Shown in pieces: positions 37,237-43,858 of a stretch of DNA of 64,000 nucleotides. The first letter of the stretch is position 1. Every line of letters starts with the position of its first letter. The DNA is from Amycolatopsis thermoflava N1165. GTDB lineage: Bacteria; Actinomycetota; Actinomycetes; Mycobacteriales; Pseudonocardiaceae. The DNA lies in contig NZ_KI421511.1 of the NCBI RefSeq assembly GCF_000473265.1, positions 7,537,314 through 7,601,313 of the forward strand. Reading direction: 5' to 3'. The translations under genes and the position numbers were made by a program. The notes below the pieces were generated by a model. The model was not told the origin of the DNA. It did not search any database and saw only the letters and a list, made by a program, of their open reading frames with translations.

Positions 37237-37662
37237 TCAACTACCCGTTCGGCCTAGTCCGTGCTGGCCTCGTTGGCCTTGCCCCTCGCGCCACAGGCGC
37301 TCGCGGCGCTCGATGATGAACGCCCACCGCTCCTCCTCGGGGACGCGCGTGATCGCCATCATTTCCCGCTCGACGTCGTCCCGGAGGACGCGTTCGAAGA
37401 CATGCGGGGGGACGGGCTCGGGCGCGGGCGGCTCGCCGCCGGCCAGGATTCGGTCAATCGCCCCGTCGCCCCAGCCGTAGGCGTCCTGCAGGCCGGTCTT
37501 GGTCTGCTCCGTCATGGGCTTGGCGCCCTTGCGGACCGCTCGCAGCAGCACGGGGGAGATCCCGGCGCGTTGCGCGACGTCCTTCCACTTCCAGCGTCGT
37601 CGAATGCGTTCCCGGTCCAGTACCGCGTCCAGGTGCGCCAGGCCGCCGCTGTCCTCCGCCAT
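37237..37662 (-). CDS. HTH-domain phage repressor-like protein
   Basis: A 141-residue cytoplasmic protein. Residues 14-64 look like a helix-turn-helix (DRERIRRRWKWKDVAQRAGISPVLLRAVRKG). The rest is acidic and helical (EPVPPHVFERVLRDDVEREMMAITRVPEEERWAFIIERRERLWREG). GGAGGACCTGAG precedes the ATG at 37662. It diverges from a small XRE gene across operator repeats, which is the layout of a CI/Cro switch, with this gene on the lysogenic side. It is short for a CI and has no autocleavage domain, so induction must work differently. Confidence 0.72.
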   Translation of the reverse strand: MAEDSGGLAHLDAVLDRERIRRRWKWKDVAQRAGISPVLLRAVRKGAKPMTEQTKTGLQDAYGWGDGAIDRILAGGEPPAPEPVPPHVFERVLRDDVEREMMAITRVPEEERWAFIIERRERLWREGQGQRGQHGLGRTGS

Positions 37663-37696
37663 CTCAGGTCCTCCTTGTAGAGGTTTGGAGCGAATT

Positions 37697-37790
37697 GTAG
37701 CGATACGGAACGCAAAGACGCAGCGTGGAGCGCTAGTTGGGGCCATCCGGCCTAATTACATGCTTGCAAGTAGCGCTACGGAGCGCTACG
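37697..37790. promoter_or_regulatory. Operator repeats of the phage immunity region
   Basis: The 137-bp gap between the divergent regulators has GTAGCGATACGGAACGC (37697-37713) and GTAGCGCTACGGAGCGC (37770-37786), 15 of 17 identical, a third TAGCGCT-type copy in inverse sense near 37731-37736, and a further AGCGCTACG at 37782-37790 overlapping the second site. The two full copies are 73 bp apart. Confidence 0.7.
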
Positions 37791-37799
37791 TTTCGCTTC

Positions 37800-38057
37800 A
37801 TGACCAAGCCCCGACTGAGCCTCCCCTTCGACGGCGGCAAGGTGCGCGCCCTCCGGGAGACGGCCGGGTTGTCCCTGACCGACCTGGCGCAGCGCCTCAC
37901 GAAACAGGGTCACCCGACGCACCGCAGCACGCTGAGCAAGATCGAGATCGGCACCAACGGCCCGAGCCCGCGGCTGTTCAACGCGCTGGTGAAGGCGCTG
38001 AAGGTCAAGCCTCAGCAGTTGCTCGCCGACCCGGCCACCGAGCGGCGGTCCGCGTGA
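37800..38057 (+). CDS. XRE-family regulator (Cro-like)
   Basis: An 85-residue protein that is almost only an XRE helix-turn-helix (KVRALRETAGLSLTDLAQRLTKQGHPTHRSTLSKIEIG, residues 14-51). It opens the rightward early operon, where a Cro or early activator normally sits. The next gene starts within its stop codon (GTGA overlap), so the operon is translationally coupled from here on. Confidence 0.85.
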   Translation: MTKPRLSLPFDGGKVRALRETAGLSLTDLAQRLTKQGHPTHRSTLSKIEIGTNGPSPRLFNALVKALKVKPQQLLADPATERRSA

Positions 38058-38332
38058 CACCTGAGCAGCGCGCGTTGCGATCCCGCCTGGGCGCACACAT
38101 CAAGTGGGCCAACACCACCGACCGGTCGGCGGCGACCGCGCCCGCGCGCAAGGCGTTCCACGACCGGTGGGAGCGGCAGGCCGACCCCGACGGCGTGCTG
38201 AGCCCGGGCGAGCGCGCGGTGAGGGCCGAGCACCTGAAGAAGGCTCACTTCACGCGCATGGCGATGGCCTCGGCGAAAGCCCGCGCCCGCAAGGGATCCA
38301 CGACGCGCACACGCAAGGGCGACGCGGCGTGA
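38054..38332 (+). CDS. Small basic phage protein, unknown function
   Basis: A 92-residue protein rich in Ala, Arg and Lys with a GTG start overlapping the preceding stop. The last 25 residues (AMASAKARARKGSTTRTRKG) are strongly basic and could bind nucleic acid. It is part of the coupled early operon. No known domain. Confidence 0.65.
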   Translation: MTPEQRALRSRLGAHIKWANTTDRSAATAPARKAFHDRWERQADPDGVLSPGERAVRAEHLKKAHFTRMAMASAKARARKGSTTRTRKGDAA

Positions 38333-38415
38333 TGGCTGGCTGGATCTGCGCGTGGTGCAACCGCGAGGTCGACCAGCTGCCGTGCCCGCACCCGGACTGC
38401 CCGTCGCGCCGCTAA
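38332..38415 (+). CDS. Very small zinc-ribbon-like protein
   Basis: A 27-residue ORF whose ATG overlaps the previous stop (TGATG). It has CAWC and CPHPDC, i.e. a CxxC and a CxxxxC that could bind one zinc ion. The coupling and cysteines favour a real gene, but its size makes it uncertain. Confidence 0.5.
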   Translation: MAGWICAWCNREVDQLPCPHPDCPSRR

Positions 38416-38434
38416 CCCCCCGCTCACGAAAAAG

Positions 38435-38473
38435 GCCCGCCCCGTGTCCACCGCCAAGCAGCACGGGACGGGC
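38435..38473 (+). terminator. Strong hairpin between early genes
   Basis: GCCCGCCCCGTG (38435-38446) pairs with CACGGGACGGGC (38462-38473), one mismatch in 12 bp, 15-nt loop. An A-run precedes it and no T-run follows, so it may be an attenuator, a processing site or a terminator read from the other strand. Confidence 0.45.
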
Positions 38474-38500
38474 GAAGACCACCGAACGAAAGGACGACCG

Positions 38501-38707
38501 GTGGAGCACGAGAAGCGTATCCCGCCGCCCCGCCCCGGGCGGCACAGCTGGACCCCGCGCACCGGGTGGGCCAACACCCCGGCCGGCCAGATCGAGCACG
38601 CGAACCCGGGCGCCGAGGCGCCCGCCGGGCTCGGCGTCCGGCCGCACGAGGGCAAGCACCGCAAGGACGAGCGCGCCGCCGTGGCGCGGATGGGAGCGGC
38701 AGCGTGA
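38501..38707 (+). CDS. Small phage protein, unknown function
   Basis: A 68-residue protein from a GTG preceded by AAAGGA at good spacing; a GTG at 38444 would run through a hairpin and is less likely. The chain is Pro/Gly/His-rich (PRPGRHSWTPRTGWANTPAGQIEHANPG) and probably lacks a stable fold. Its stop overlaps the next start. No family is recognised. Confidence 0.55.
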   Translation: MEHEKRIPPPRPGRHSWTPRTGWANTPAGQIEHANPGAEAPAGLGVRPHEGKHRKDERAAVARMGAAA

Positions 38708-39228
38708 CCGCGACAGCCGGAACGCTCGGCGAATCCCCGCAGGACGCCGTTCACGTCATCCGCCAGCTCGGCGGCCCGGACCTGGTCGCCGAGCGCGCGG
38801 CCCGCGGCGGCGCGTACCCGGCGCGGCACCGGCTCGCCGACGTCGACGCCGACACCGCGGTGCTCGTCGACGTGCCCGAGATCCTGCGCCTGGCGTCCGA
38901 GCTGGACGAGATCGACGCCGTGACGGTGGCGCTCGTCCACCGCGCGCCCAACGGGCCGTGCACCTGGTGCCAGATCGTCGGCCGCCCCGCGGCCGTCACG
39001 GTCTACGGCGACCCGGCGCCGACCGACGACTGGGCGCCGCTGGAGATGGCCGAGACGTGCTTGGCGTGCGCGCCCCGCGCGGTGCATCAGGCCGTGATCG
39101 AGCAGAACCCGGACTCGGCGAAGCACATCGCTGTCGAGATCGCCGTACCGGCGCACCCCCTGACCGCCCCGCGCCCGACCACGGGCGCCCCCAACCAGTC
39201 GAACCAGAACGTGAGGACGAACCGGTGA
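38704..39228 (+). CDS. Phage hypothetical protein with two CxxC pairs
   Basis: A 174-residue protein. An acidic first half (LADVDADTAVLVDVPEILRLASELDEID) is followed by CTWC (about 85-88) and CLAC (about 117-120), a spacing that could form one zinc site. The C-terminus is Pro/Asn-rich. It overlaps both neighbours by 4 bp in the early operon, just upstream of the recombination genes. No function can be assigned. Confidence 0.65.
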   Translation: MTATAGTLGESPQDAVHVIRQLGGPDLVAERAARGGAYPARHRLADVDADTAVLVDVPEILRLASELDEIDAVTVALVHRAPNGPCTWCQIVGRPAAVTVYGDPAPTDDWAPLEMAETCLACAPRAVHQAVIEQNPDSAKHIAVEIAVPAHPLTAPRPTTGAPNQSNQNVRTNR

Positions 39229-39785
39229 GCAGCAGAGACCTGGCCGTGAAGGTGGCCGCCAACAAGGTGCTGATGGACCACGCCAAGACGCAGTACGACC
39301 AGGCGCGGGCCGAGATGAGCGCCCGGATGGAGCGCGGCGACCGCGTGATGGCGGTGGCCCCCAACGGCGTGAAGATCGCCGCGGTGTCCAAGAAGGACCC
39401 CAAGCCGCACGCTGGGATCGTCGACATGCCGGCGTTCCGCGCGTGGGTAGCGAAGCACTACCCCGAGCGGATCGTCACGACGCTGGAGATCGTCGGCGCG
39501 CCGGAGGAAGTGAAGGAAGTGCTGATGCGGCACGCCCCGGCGCTGCTGAAGCAGTCCGACGCCGTCGAACCGGACTTCGTGCGCACCGTGCTGAACGACT
39601 CGACCAAGCACGGCCGCGCCGTCGGCCCGGGCGGTGAGGTCGAGATCCCCGGCGTGCAGGTCGAGCACCGCGAGGGCGTCGTGGCGTGCGTCCCCACCGA
39701 CGAAGCGATGGGCGTCGTGATCGAGATGCTGCAGAGCGGCGAACTGGACCTGCTCGACGTGCTCCCGGTCGGCGGTGGCGAGTGA
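39225..39785 (+). CDS. Phage hypothetical protein upstream of the annealing protein
   Basis: A 186-residue protein. Residues 1-40 form an amphipathic helix (AVKVAANKVLMDHAKTQYDQARAEMSARMERGD), then a compact alpha/beta part. Genes at this place, immediately before the single-strand annealing protein, recur in actinophages, often as exonuclease or recombination partners, but no nuclease motif is seen. The GTG start and the stop overlap the neighbours by 4 bp. Confidence 0.65.
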   Translation: MSSRDLAVKVAANKVLMDHAKTQYDQARAEMSARMERGDRVMAVAPNGVKIAAVSKKDPKPHAGIVDMPAFRAWVAKHYPERIVTTLEIVGAPEEVKEVLMRHAPALLKQSDAVEPDFVRTVLNDSTKHGRAVGPGGEVEIPGVQVEHREGVVACVPTDEAMGVVIEMLQSGELDLLDVLPVGGGE

Positions 39786-40480
39786 CGCCGGAAATGCTCG
39801 ACGCCCTCCGGGCGCCGTTCGACGGCGACGCGGTGCGCACCCGGTCGGAGGTCACGTGCCCCGCCTGCAAGATGGGCGGCTGCAGCGCTCACCGGATCGC
39901 GCCCTGCGAGGAGTGCGGCGGCACGCTGACCACCGCCCACGTGCACCTCGACTACGTCGGCCACGCCCACGTGACCGCGCGACTGCTCGACGTCGACCCG
40001 GAATGGACCTGGGAACCGCTGGCGCTCACCCCCGACGGGCTGCCCGCGCTGCAGGACGGCGCCCTCTGGATCCGGTTAACCATCGGCGGCGTGACGCGGC
40101 TCGGCGTCGGCGACGCCGTCGGCCACCGCGGCGGCCGCGCGCTGAAAGAGATGATCGGCGACGCCCTCCGCAACGCCGCGATGCGCTTCGGCGTGGCGCT
40201 GGACATGTGGATGCGCCAGCCCGAAACGCCCGCCAACCCGGCACCCGCGGACCCGCCCGCGACCACCGAGCCCGCCACGGACGAGCGGGACGAGCGCGGC
40301 GACGCGAACGGCCTGCGCGGCCGGATCCGGGACATCACCAAGGGACGTGGCAGGTCGGCGTCGCAGACCGCGGCCGACTTCACGAAGTGGTCGAGGAAGG
40401 GCACACAGTTCCTTCGGGCCAGCCCAGCCGAGCTGGCCGAGTACCTGGATCACCTGCTGCAGAACGGCGGGAAGCGGTGA
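39782..40480 (+). CDS. Putative Rad52/Sak-type single-strand annealing protein
   Basis: A 232-residue protein. The N-terminus has a zinc-ribbon-like CPACKMGGC...CEECGG (about 25-47). The core matches the Rad52/Sak layout: HAHVTARLLDVDPEWTWEPL, then LTIGGVTRLGVGDAVG and KEMIGDALRNAAMRFGVALDMWM, equivalent to the SDALKRAA-FG motif of these annealers. The C-terminus is a disordered linker plus a helical tail. Phage annealers pair homologous strands for recombination-dependent replication. Function by motif only; no partner exonuclease is evident. Confidence 0.65.
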   Translation: MTPEMLDALRAPFDGDAVRTRSEVTCPACKMGGCSAHRIAPCEECGGTLTTAHVHLDYVGHAHVTARLLDVDPEWTWEPLALTPDGLPALQDGALWIRLTIGGVTRLGVGDAVGHRGGRALKEMIGDALRNAAMRFGVALDMWMRQPETPANPAPADPPATTEPATDERDERGDANGLRGRIRDITKGRGRSASQTAADFTKWSRKGTQFLRASPAELAEYLDHLLQNGGKR

Positions 40481-40866
40481 AGGCCCAGCAGATCAGCCGC
40501 GCCGTGCGGGACATCGTGCACGCCCGCTCCCGCGGGATGTGCGAGAAGTGCGGCCGCCGCCCGGCCGTCGAGGTCCACCACCGCACCGGCCGACAGATGG
40601 GCGGGTCCCGGGAACCGTGGATCAACCGGCCGTCGAACCTCCTCGACTTGTGCGACCCGTGCCACGACGAGGTCACCGACACTCGCGGCAACCGCGCGTT
40701 TGTCGAGACCTGCGGGTGGCTCGTCCGGCGCGGCGAGGAGCTGCCCGCCGACGTGCCGGTGCTGCTGTGGCACGGCCTGTGGCTGCTCGACGACCTCGGC
40801 GACTTCCGCACCGATCCGCGCGTGTCCGAGGCGCAGGCGCGCATCGATGCGGTGAGGGCCGCATGA
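40477..40866 (+). CDS. HNH endonuclease (phage, early operon)
   Basis: A 129-residue HNH protein. MCEKCGRRPAVEVHHRTG (21-38) gives the first CxxC and the VHH core, and LLDLCDPCHDEVTD (55-68) the second CxxC and the final His. The zinc pairs support a ββα-metal nuclease. It is the first of two HNH genes in the operon; the second adjoins the terminase. Early position suggests a role in replication or host DNA cleavage, which is inference. The GTG start overlaps the preceding stop. Confidence 0.88.
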   Translation: MKAQQISRAVRDIVHARSRGMCEKCGRRPAVEVHHRTGRQMGGSREPWINRPSNLLDLCDPCHDEVTDTRGNRAFVETCGWLVRRGEELPADVPVLLWHGLWLLDDLGDFRTDPRVSEAQARIDAVRAA

Positions 40867-40988
40867 GCGCGCCCGTAGCGCCGGGCGGCGGCGCCGGTAT
40901 CGGATGCTCGACCGTGCTCGGGATCGTGTCGCTGTTCCTGTGCGGGTTCCTGCTCGTGATCGCCTTCGGCCTGGCGGCCGGGTGGTGA
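40863..40988 (+). CDS. Small single-helix membrane protein
   Basis: A 41-residue protein with one hydrophobic helix (about 17-38: TVLGIVSLFLCGFLLVIAFG). It overlaps both neighbours by 4 bp in the coupled operon. Tiny membrane proteins of this sort are common in actinophage early regions; function unknown. Confidence 0.6.
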   Translation: MSAPVAPGGGAGIGCSTVLGIVSLFLCGFLLVIAFGLAAGW

Positions 40989-41191
40989 CCGTGCGGCGAC
41001 TCTTCCGGCTGCCGCTGCGGCTGCGCGCCCGCTGGCGCAACGGCCGCCGCGCGACGAACGGTCGCGTTCGGACGGTCAACGGCACCGAGCCGATCGTCTG
41101 GCCGTTCGCCCTCAACCACGACGTCACCGACCTGTGGCGGCTGGCCGACGACCGCCAGGCCGCCGAATCCAACCTGCGAAAGAAGGTCTGA
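40985..41191 (+). CDS. Small basic phage protein
   Basis: A 68-residue protein with a very basic N-terminus (RRLFRLPLRLRARWRNGRR) and an acidic C-terminus. The GTG at 40985 overlaps the previous stop; 40991 is an alternative. The stop overlaps the next ATG by 1 bp. No known domain. Confidence 0.55.
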   Translation: MTVRRLFRLPLRLRARWRNGRRATNGRVRTVNGTEPIVWPFALNHDVTDLWRLADDRQAAESNLRKKV

Positions 41192-41463
41192 TGCCCCTCG
41201 ACCTCTCCGCCCGGCACGCCGTGTGCCGCTCGTGCCCGGCGACGATCGTCTGGGCCGTCTCCTCGAACGGCGAGAACATCCCCGTCGACTACAACGCCAA
41301 CCCTGCCAAGGGGAACGTGCTGCTGCAGCTCGACCGCGGCCAGCTCGTCGCCGGCGTGCTCACCGGCCCGAAGCTCGCCGCCGCCCGCGCCGCCGGTGCC
41401 GAGCTGCGCACCGCCCACTTCGCCACCTGCCCGAACGCGGCCAGCCACCGGCGGCCGCGATGA
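41191..41463 (+). CDS. Phage hypothetical protein with zinc-knuckle cysteines
   Basis: A 90-residue protein. CRSCPATIVW at residues 12-21 and a late HFATCPNAASH could form a zinc site (C-x2-C...H-x3-C). Proteins of this shape are frequent in actinophage early operons and have no assigned role. Coupled to both neighbours. Confidence 0.65.
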   Translation: MPLDLSARHAVCRSCPATIVWAVSSNGENIPVDYNANPAKGNVLLQLDRGQLVAGVLTGPKLAAARAAGAELRTAHFATCPNAASHRRPR

Positions 41464-41582
41464 ACGACACCGACCAGCTCGCCGCCCTGTTCGCCGCCTG
41501 GCGCGCGGACGTCAACGCCGAGCCCATCCCGCTGATCACCGCGAGCGACCTGCTCGCCGAGCCCGGAAGGACCATCCCGTGA
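41460..41582 (+). CDS. Very small phage protein
   Basis: A 40-residue helical ORF (TDQLAALFAAWRADVNAEP) between two coupled genes; its ATG overlaps the previous stop and its own stop overlaps the next GTG. The tight coupling is the main support. Confidence 0.5.
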   Translation: MNDTDQLAALFAAWRADVNAEPIPLITASDLLAEPGRTIP

Positions 41583-42286
41583 GCATCCGCATCGAGACCG
41601 AGCAGCTGGTGAAGCTGCTCGGCGATCTCGTCCACACCGCCGGCGGGATCGGCGCGACCAGCGGCGTGCTGCTGCACACCGCCCGCGGCCCGCTTGAAGA
41701 CGAGCCCGGTACCACCGATCTGCTGGTGGGCACCTCCACGGACCACTTCACCGTCGGCCACACCTACGTCGAGGCGTACGGCCAGCTCCCTGAGGCGATG
41801 CTGTGGCCGCTCGCCGACGTCCGCACGGTGCTCGCCGCCTTCCGGCCGAAGGCCGCTCTCACCCGGAACAAGTCCGAGAAGCACACGGTCGTCATCGGCC
41901 GTGAAGCGGACGTGCTCGTGGTCCGGGAGGACCCCGACCTGTTCAACGACGGCCTGACCATCCGGTTCTCCGAAGGGCAGATCAGCAAGTACCCGACCGG
42001 CCTGTGGCGTGCGCTCGCGAGCGTGCCGCCGATCGCCGCCGACTGGGGGCCGGCCGAGCCGCGCAGCGACTTCTCCCCCGACGTGCTGAAGCCGTTCCTC
42101 GCGGTGGCGAAGGCGCGGAAGGAAGACCTGCAGGTGTACCGCTACCACCACCGGGCGCGCTACCTGGTGCAGATCGGTAACCGCTACGTCGGCGCCGCGC
42201 AGCCGCACAACCTGTGGACCACGCAGAACCCGGGCGGCGGCGGCGCGCCGGACGTCGACGTCTACGCGCCCGCGCTGGCCGACTGA
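41579..42286 (+). CDS. Possible phage mini sliding clamp (beta-clamp-like protein)
   Basis: A 235-residue protein. The pattern follows the second and third domains of DnaN: LLVGTSTDHFTVGHTYVEAY stands where clamps have VVATDRYRLA, IRFSEGQISKYPTGLWRALASVPP where they have FPDYR, and FSPDVLKPFLAVAKARKEDLQVYRY leads to a final YLVQIGNRYVGAAQPH like the clamp end. The MerR fusion elsewhere in this window has the same two-domain form. Full clamps have about 375 residues. If right, it would be a phage processivity or regulatory clamp. The match is by eye and needs a profile search. Confidence 0.5.
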   Translation: MSIRIETEQLVKLLGDLVHTAGGIGATSGVLLHTARGPLEDEPGTTDLLVGTSTDHFTVGHTYVEAYGQLPEAMLWPLADVRTVLAAFRPKAALTRNKSEKHTVVIGREADVLVVREDPDLFNDGLTIRFSEGQISKYPTGLWRALASVPPIAADWGPAEPRSDFSPDVLKPFLAVAKARKEDLQVYRYHHRARYLVQIGNRYVGAAQPHNLWTTQNPGGGGAPDVDVYAPALAD

Positions 42287-42444
42287 CACCCCGGCGGCCC
42301 GGCGTCAACGTCACCCGCCCCGCCCTCTGGACGCGGGGACCGGGAATCGAAAGCAGGCCCACGACCCCGCACCCCCAACGGGACCAGGTCGCAGCTGCGC
42401 CGGACCACCACCCACCCACCAGCACCACCGGAAAGAAGCGCCGC

Positions 42445-43191
42445 ATGACCGAGCCGAGCCCGGACGAATTCGACATCTTCGCCTGGGAACGCATCCTCCT
42501 CGCCGCCCGGCTGCCGCCCACCACGAAGCTCGTCGCCTTCACCCTGCGCACCCACGCCGACCCGGACGGCACCCGCGTCCGGCCCGGCCTCGCCCGGCTG
42601 TGCGTGCTCACCGAGCTGTCCTACGCCACCGTGCGCCGCGCCCGGCGCCAGCTCGTCGACGTCGGCTTGCTCGCGCTCCACAAGCGCGGAAACCGCCGCC
42701 TGGGCAAGGCCGACGAGTATCGACTGATCCTCGCCGAAGACGTCCTGGAGCGCGTCGAGTGGCTCAACCCGAGCCAGATCGACGAGGCCGCCGAGGCGAT
42801 CGCCGCGGCCCGCGCGGAGGCCGAGGCCGCCCGCCGAGCGAAGAAACAGGGCTCACCGAGCACCCCTAAACCGTCCGATCAGGACTCGCACACGACCCCT
42901 GGAAACCCGGACCAGGGCTCGGAGGCGACCCCAGACGGCAGCGATCAGGGCTCACCCGCGAGCGGTAAAACCGCGATTAGGGCTCACAGGAAGCCGCCAT
43001 CAGGGGTCGCCAGTGAGCCCCCACCAAACCAGGTAACCAAGCCACAAAACCGACCAGCACCTACTCACCTCCCAGCGCAACCACAGACCGCGCGCGAGAA
43101 GTGCCCGCACGGAATCCGAACCGGCACGCGAGGCGACGGAACGCTGGCTTGCGCCCTCTGCCGCCGAGAAGCCACCAGGGAGGCATCGTGA
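42445..43191 (+). CDS. Winged-helix replication initiator-like protein (lambda O type)
   Basis: A 248-residue protein. Residues 25-90 form a winged helix (KLVAFTLRTHADPDGTRVRPGLARLCVLTELSYATVRRARRQLVDVGLLALHKRG), as in phage O-like initiators and host-range Rep proteins. A helical linker follows, then a repetitive PSDQDS/PDQGS/SDQGS segment whose DNA is a regular iteron array, and a C-terminal CPHG...CALC knuckle (about 225-242). Lambda O also has its origin inside the gene. It starts 159 bp after the clamp-like gene. Initiation is inferred; a plain regulator is the alternative. Confidence 0.65.
   Translation: MTEPSPDEFDIFAWERILLAARLPPTTKLVAFTLRTHADPDGTRVRPGLARLCVLTELSYATVRRARRQLVDVGLLALHKRGNRRLGKADEYRLILAEDVLERVEWLNPSQIDEAAEAIAAARAEAEAARRAKKQGSPSTPKPSDQDSHTTPGNPDQGSEATPDGSDQGSPASGKTAIRAHRKPPSGVASEPPPNQVTKPQNRPAPTHLPAQPQTAREKCPHGIRTGTRGDGTLACALCRREATREAS
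42845..43080 (+). other. Candidate phage replication origin: iterons within the initiator gene
   Basis: A CAGGGCTC-type core recurs at about 42847, 42880, 42913, 42946, 42979 and 43001; the first five are spaced 32-33 bp apart. They are followed at 43025-43080 by an A-rich stretch (CCAAACC, GGTAACCAAG, CACAAAACCG), unusual for this GC-rich genome. Iterons plus an AT-rich region inside an O-like gene is the lambda origin layout. Confidence 0.55.
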
Positions 43192-43430
43192 AGCACCGCA
43201 CCTGCGACGTCGAGGGCTGCACCGGCCGCCACGTCGCTAAGGGCTACTGCGGCAGCCACTACACCCGCTGGCGCCGCACCGGGAACCCGCTCGGCGCCCG
43301 CATCCCGAACGAGCGGATCCGCCACCTGCGCGCGCTCGTCGGCCTGCCCGAGGACGGTCCCACCGACGAGATGCGGCGGCGCTGGATCGCCGAGGAAGCC
43401 GCCGACGCACACACGGCGGTGGCCTCGTGA
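43188..43430 (+). CDS. Phage zinc-finger-like small protein
   Basis: An 80-residue protein. CDVEGCTGRHVAKGYCGSHYTRW (residues 5-27) has the C-x4-C-x9-C-x2-H order of a widespread actinophage family of zinc-binding proteins associated with HNH nucleases and DNA-binding functions. The GTG overlaps the previous stop. Role unknown. Confidence 0.7.
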   Translation: MKHRTCDVEGCTGRHVAKGYCGSHYTRWRRTGNPLGARIPNERIRHLRALVGLPEDGPTDEMRRRWIAEEAADAHTAVAS

Positions 43431-43858
43431 CCGCGCGCCGCATGGGCCGCGGCCCGGCCCTGGGCTACGTCTCAGCCGTCGCCGCGCTGTTCCTCACCGG
43501 CTGCGACGCCCTCGACAGCCCGGACGCGCAGTACGGCGCCGTCTGCGTCGACCAGGCCACCGGAAACCGGCTCGACGACGACGCCTGCGGCGACTGGGAC
43601 GACACCGGCCACGCGACCGCGGTCGGCACCTACTACGTGTGGGTGCCGACGTCCAACGGCGCGACGGTGATCCCGCCCGTCGGCGGCCGGGTGCCGGCCA
43701 ACGTCGGCATCCGCAGCGTGCCGTCCGGCGCCCCGGTGGCGAAGGGGCTGCCGAAGGCCGGCGGCACGATGTCGGCGATCCAGCGCGGCGGCTTCGGCGT
43801 CAAGGCCGGCGTCTCCGGCGGCACCGGCGCCAAGGCTGGCGGGAGTGCCGGATCATGA
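43427..43858 (+). CDS. Phage-encoded lipoprotein
   Basis: A 143-residue exported lipoprotein. A lipoprotein signal peptide ends in the lipobox FLTGC with Cys26. The mature part has two further cysteines (AVCVDQ, DACGDW) and a Gly/Ser/Lys-rich tail. Surface lipoproteins on temperate phages often block superinfection, but it sits in the early operon rather than by the repressor, so expression in the lysogen is uncertain. It overlaps both neighbours by 4 bp. Confidence 0.7.
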   Translation: MTARRMGRGPALGYVSAVAALFLTGCDALDSPDAQYGAVCVDQATGNRLDDDACGDWDDTGHATAVGTYYVWVPTSNGATVIPPVGGRVPANVGIRSVPSGAPVAKGLPKAGGTMSAIQRGGFGVKAGVSGGTGAKAGGSAGS

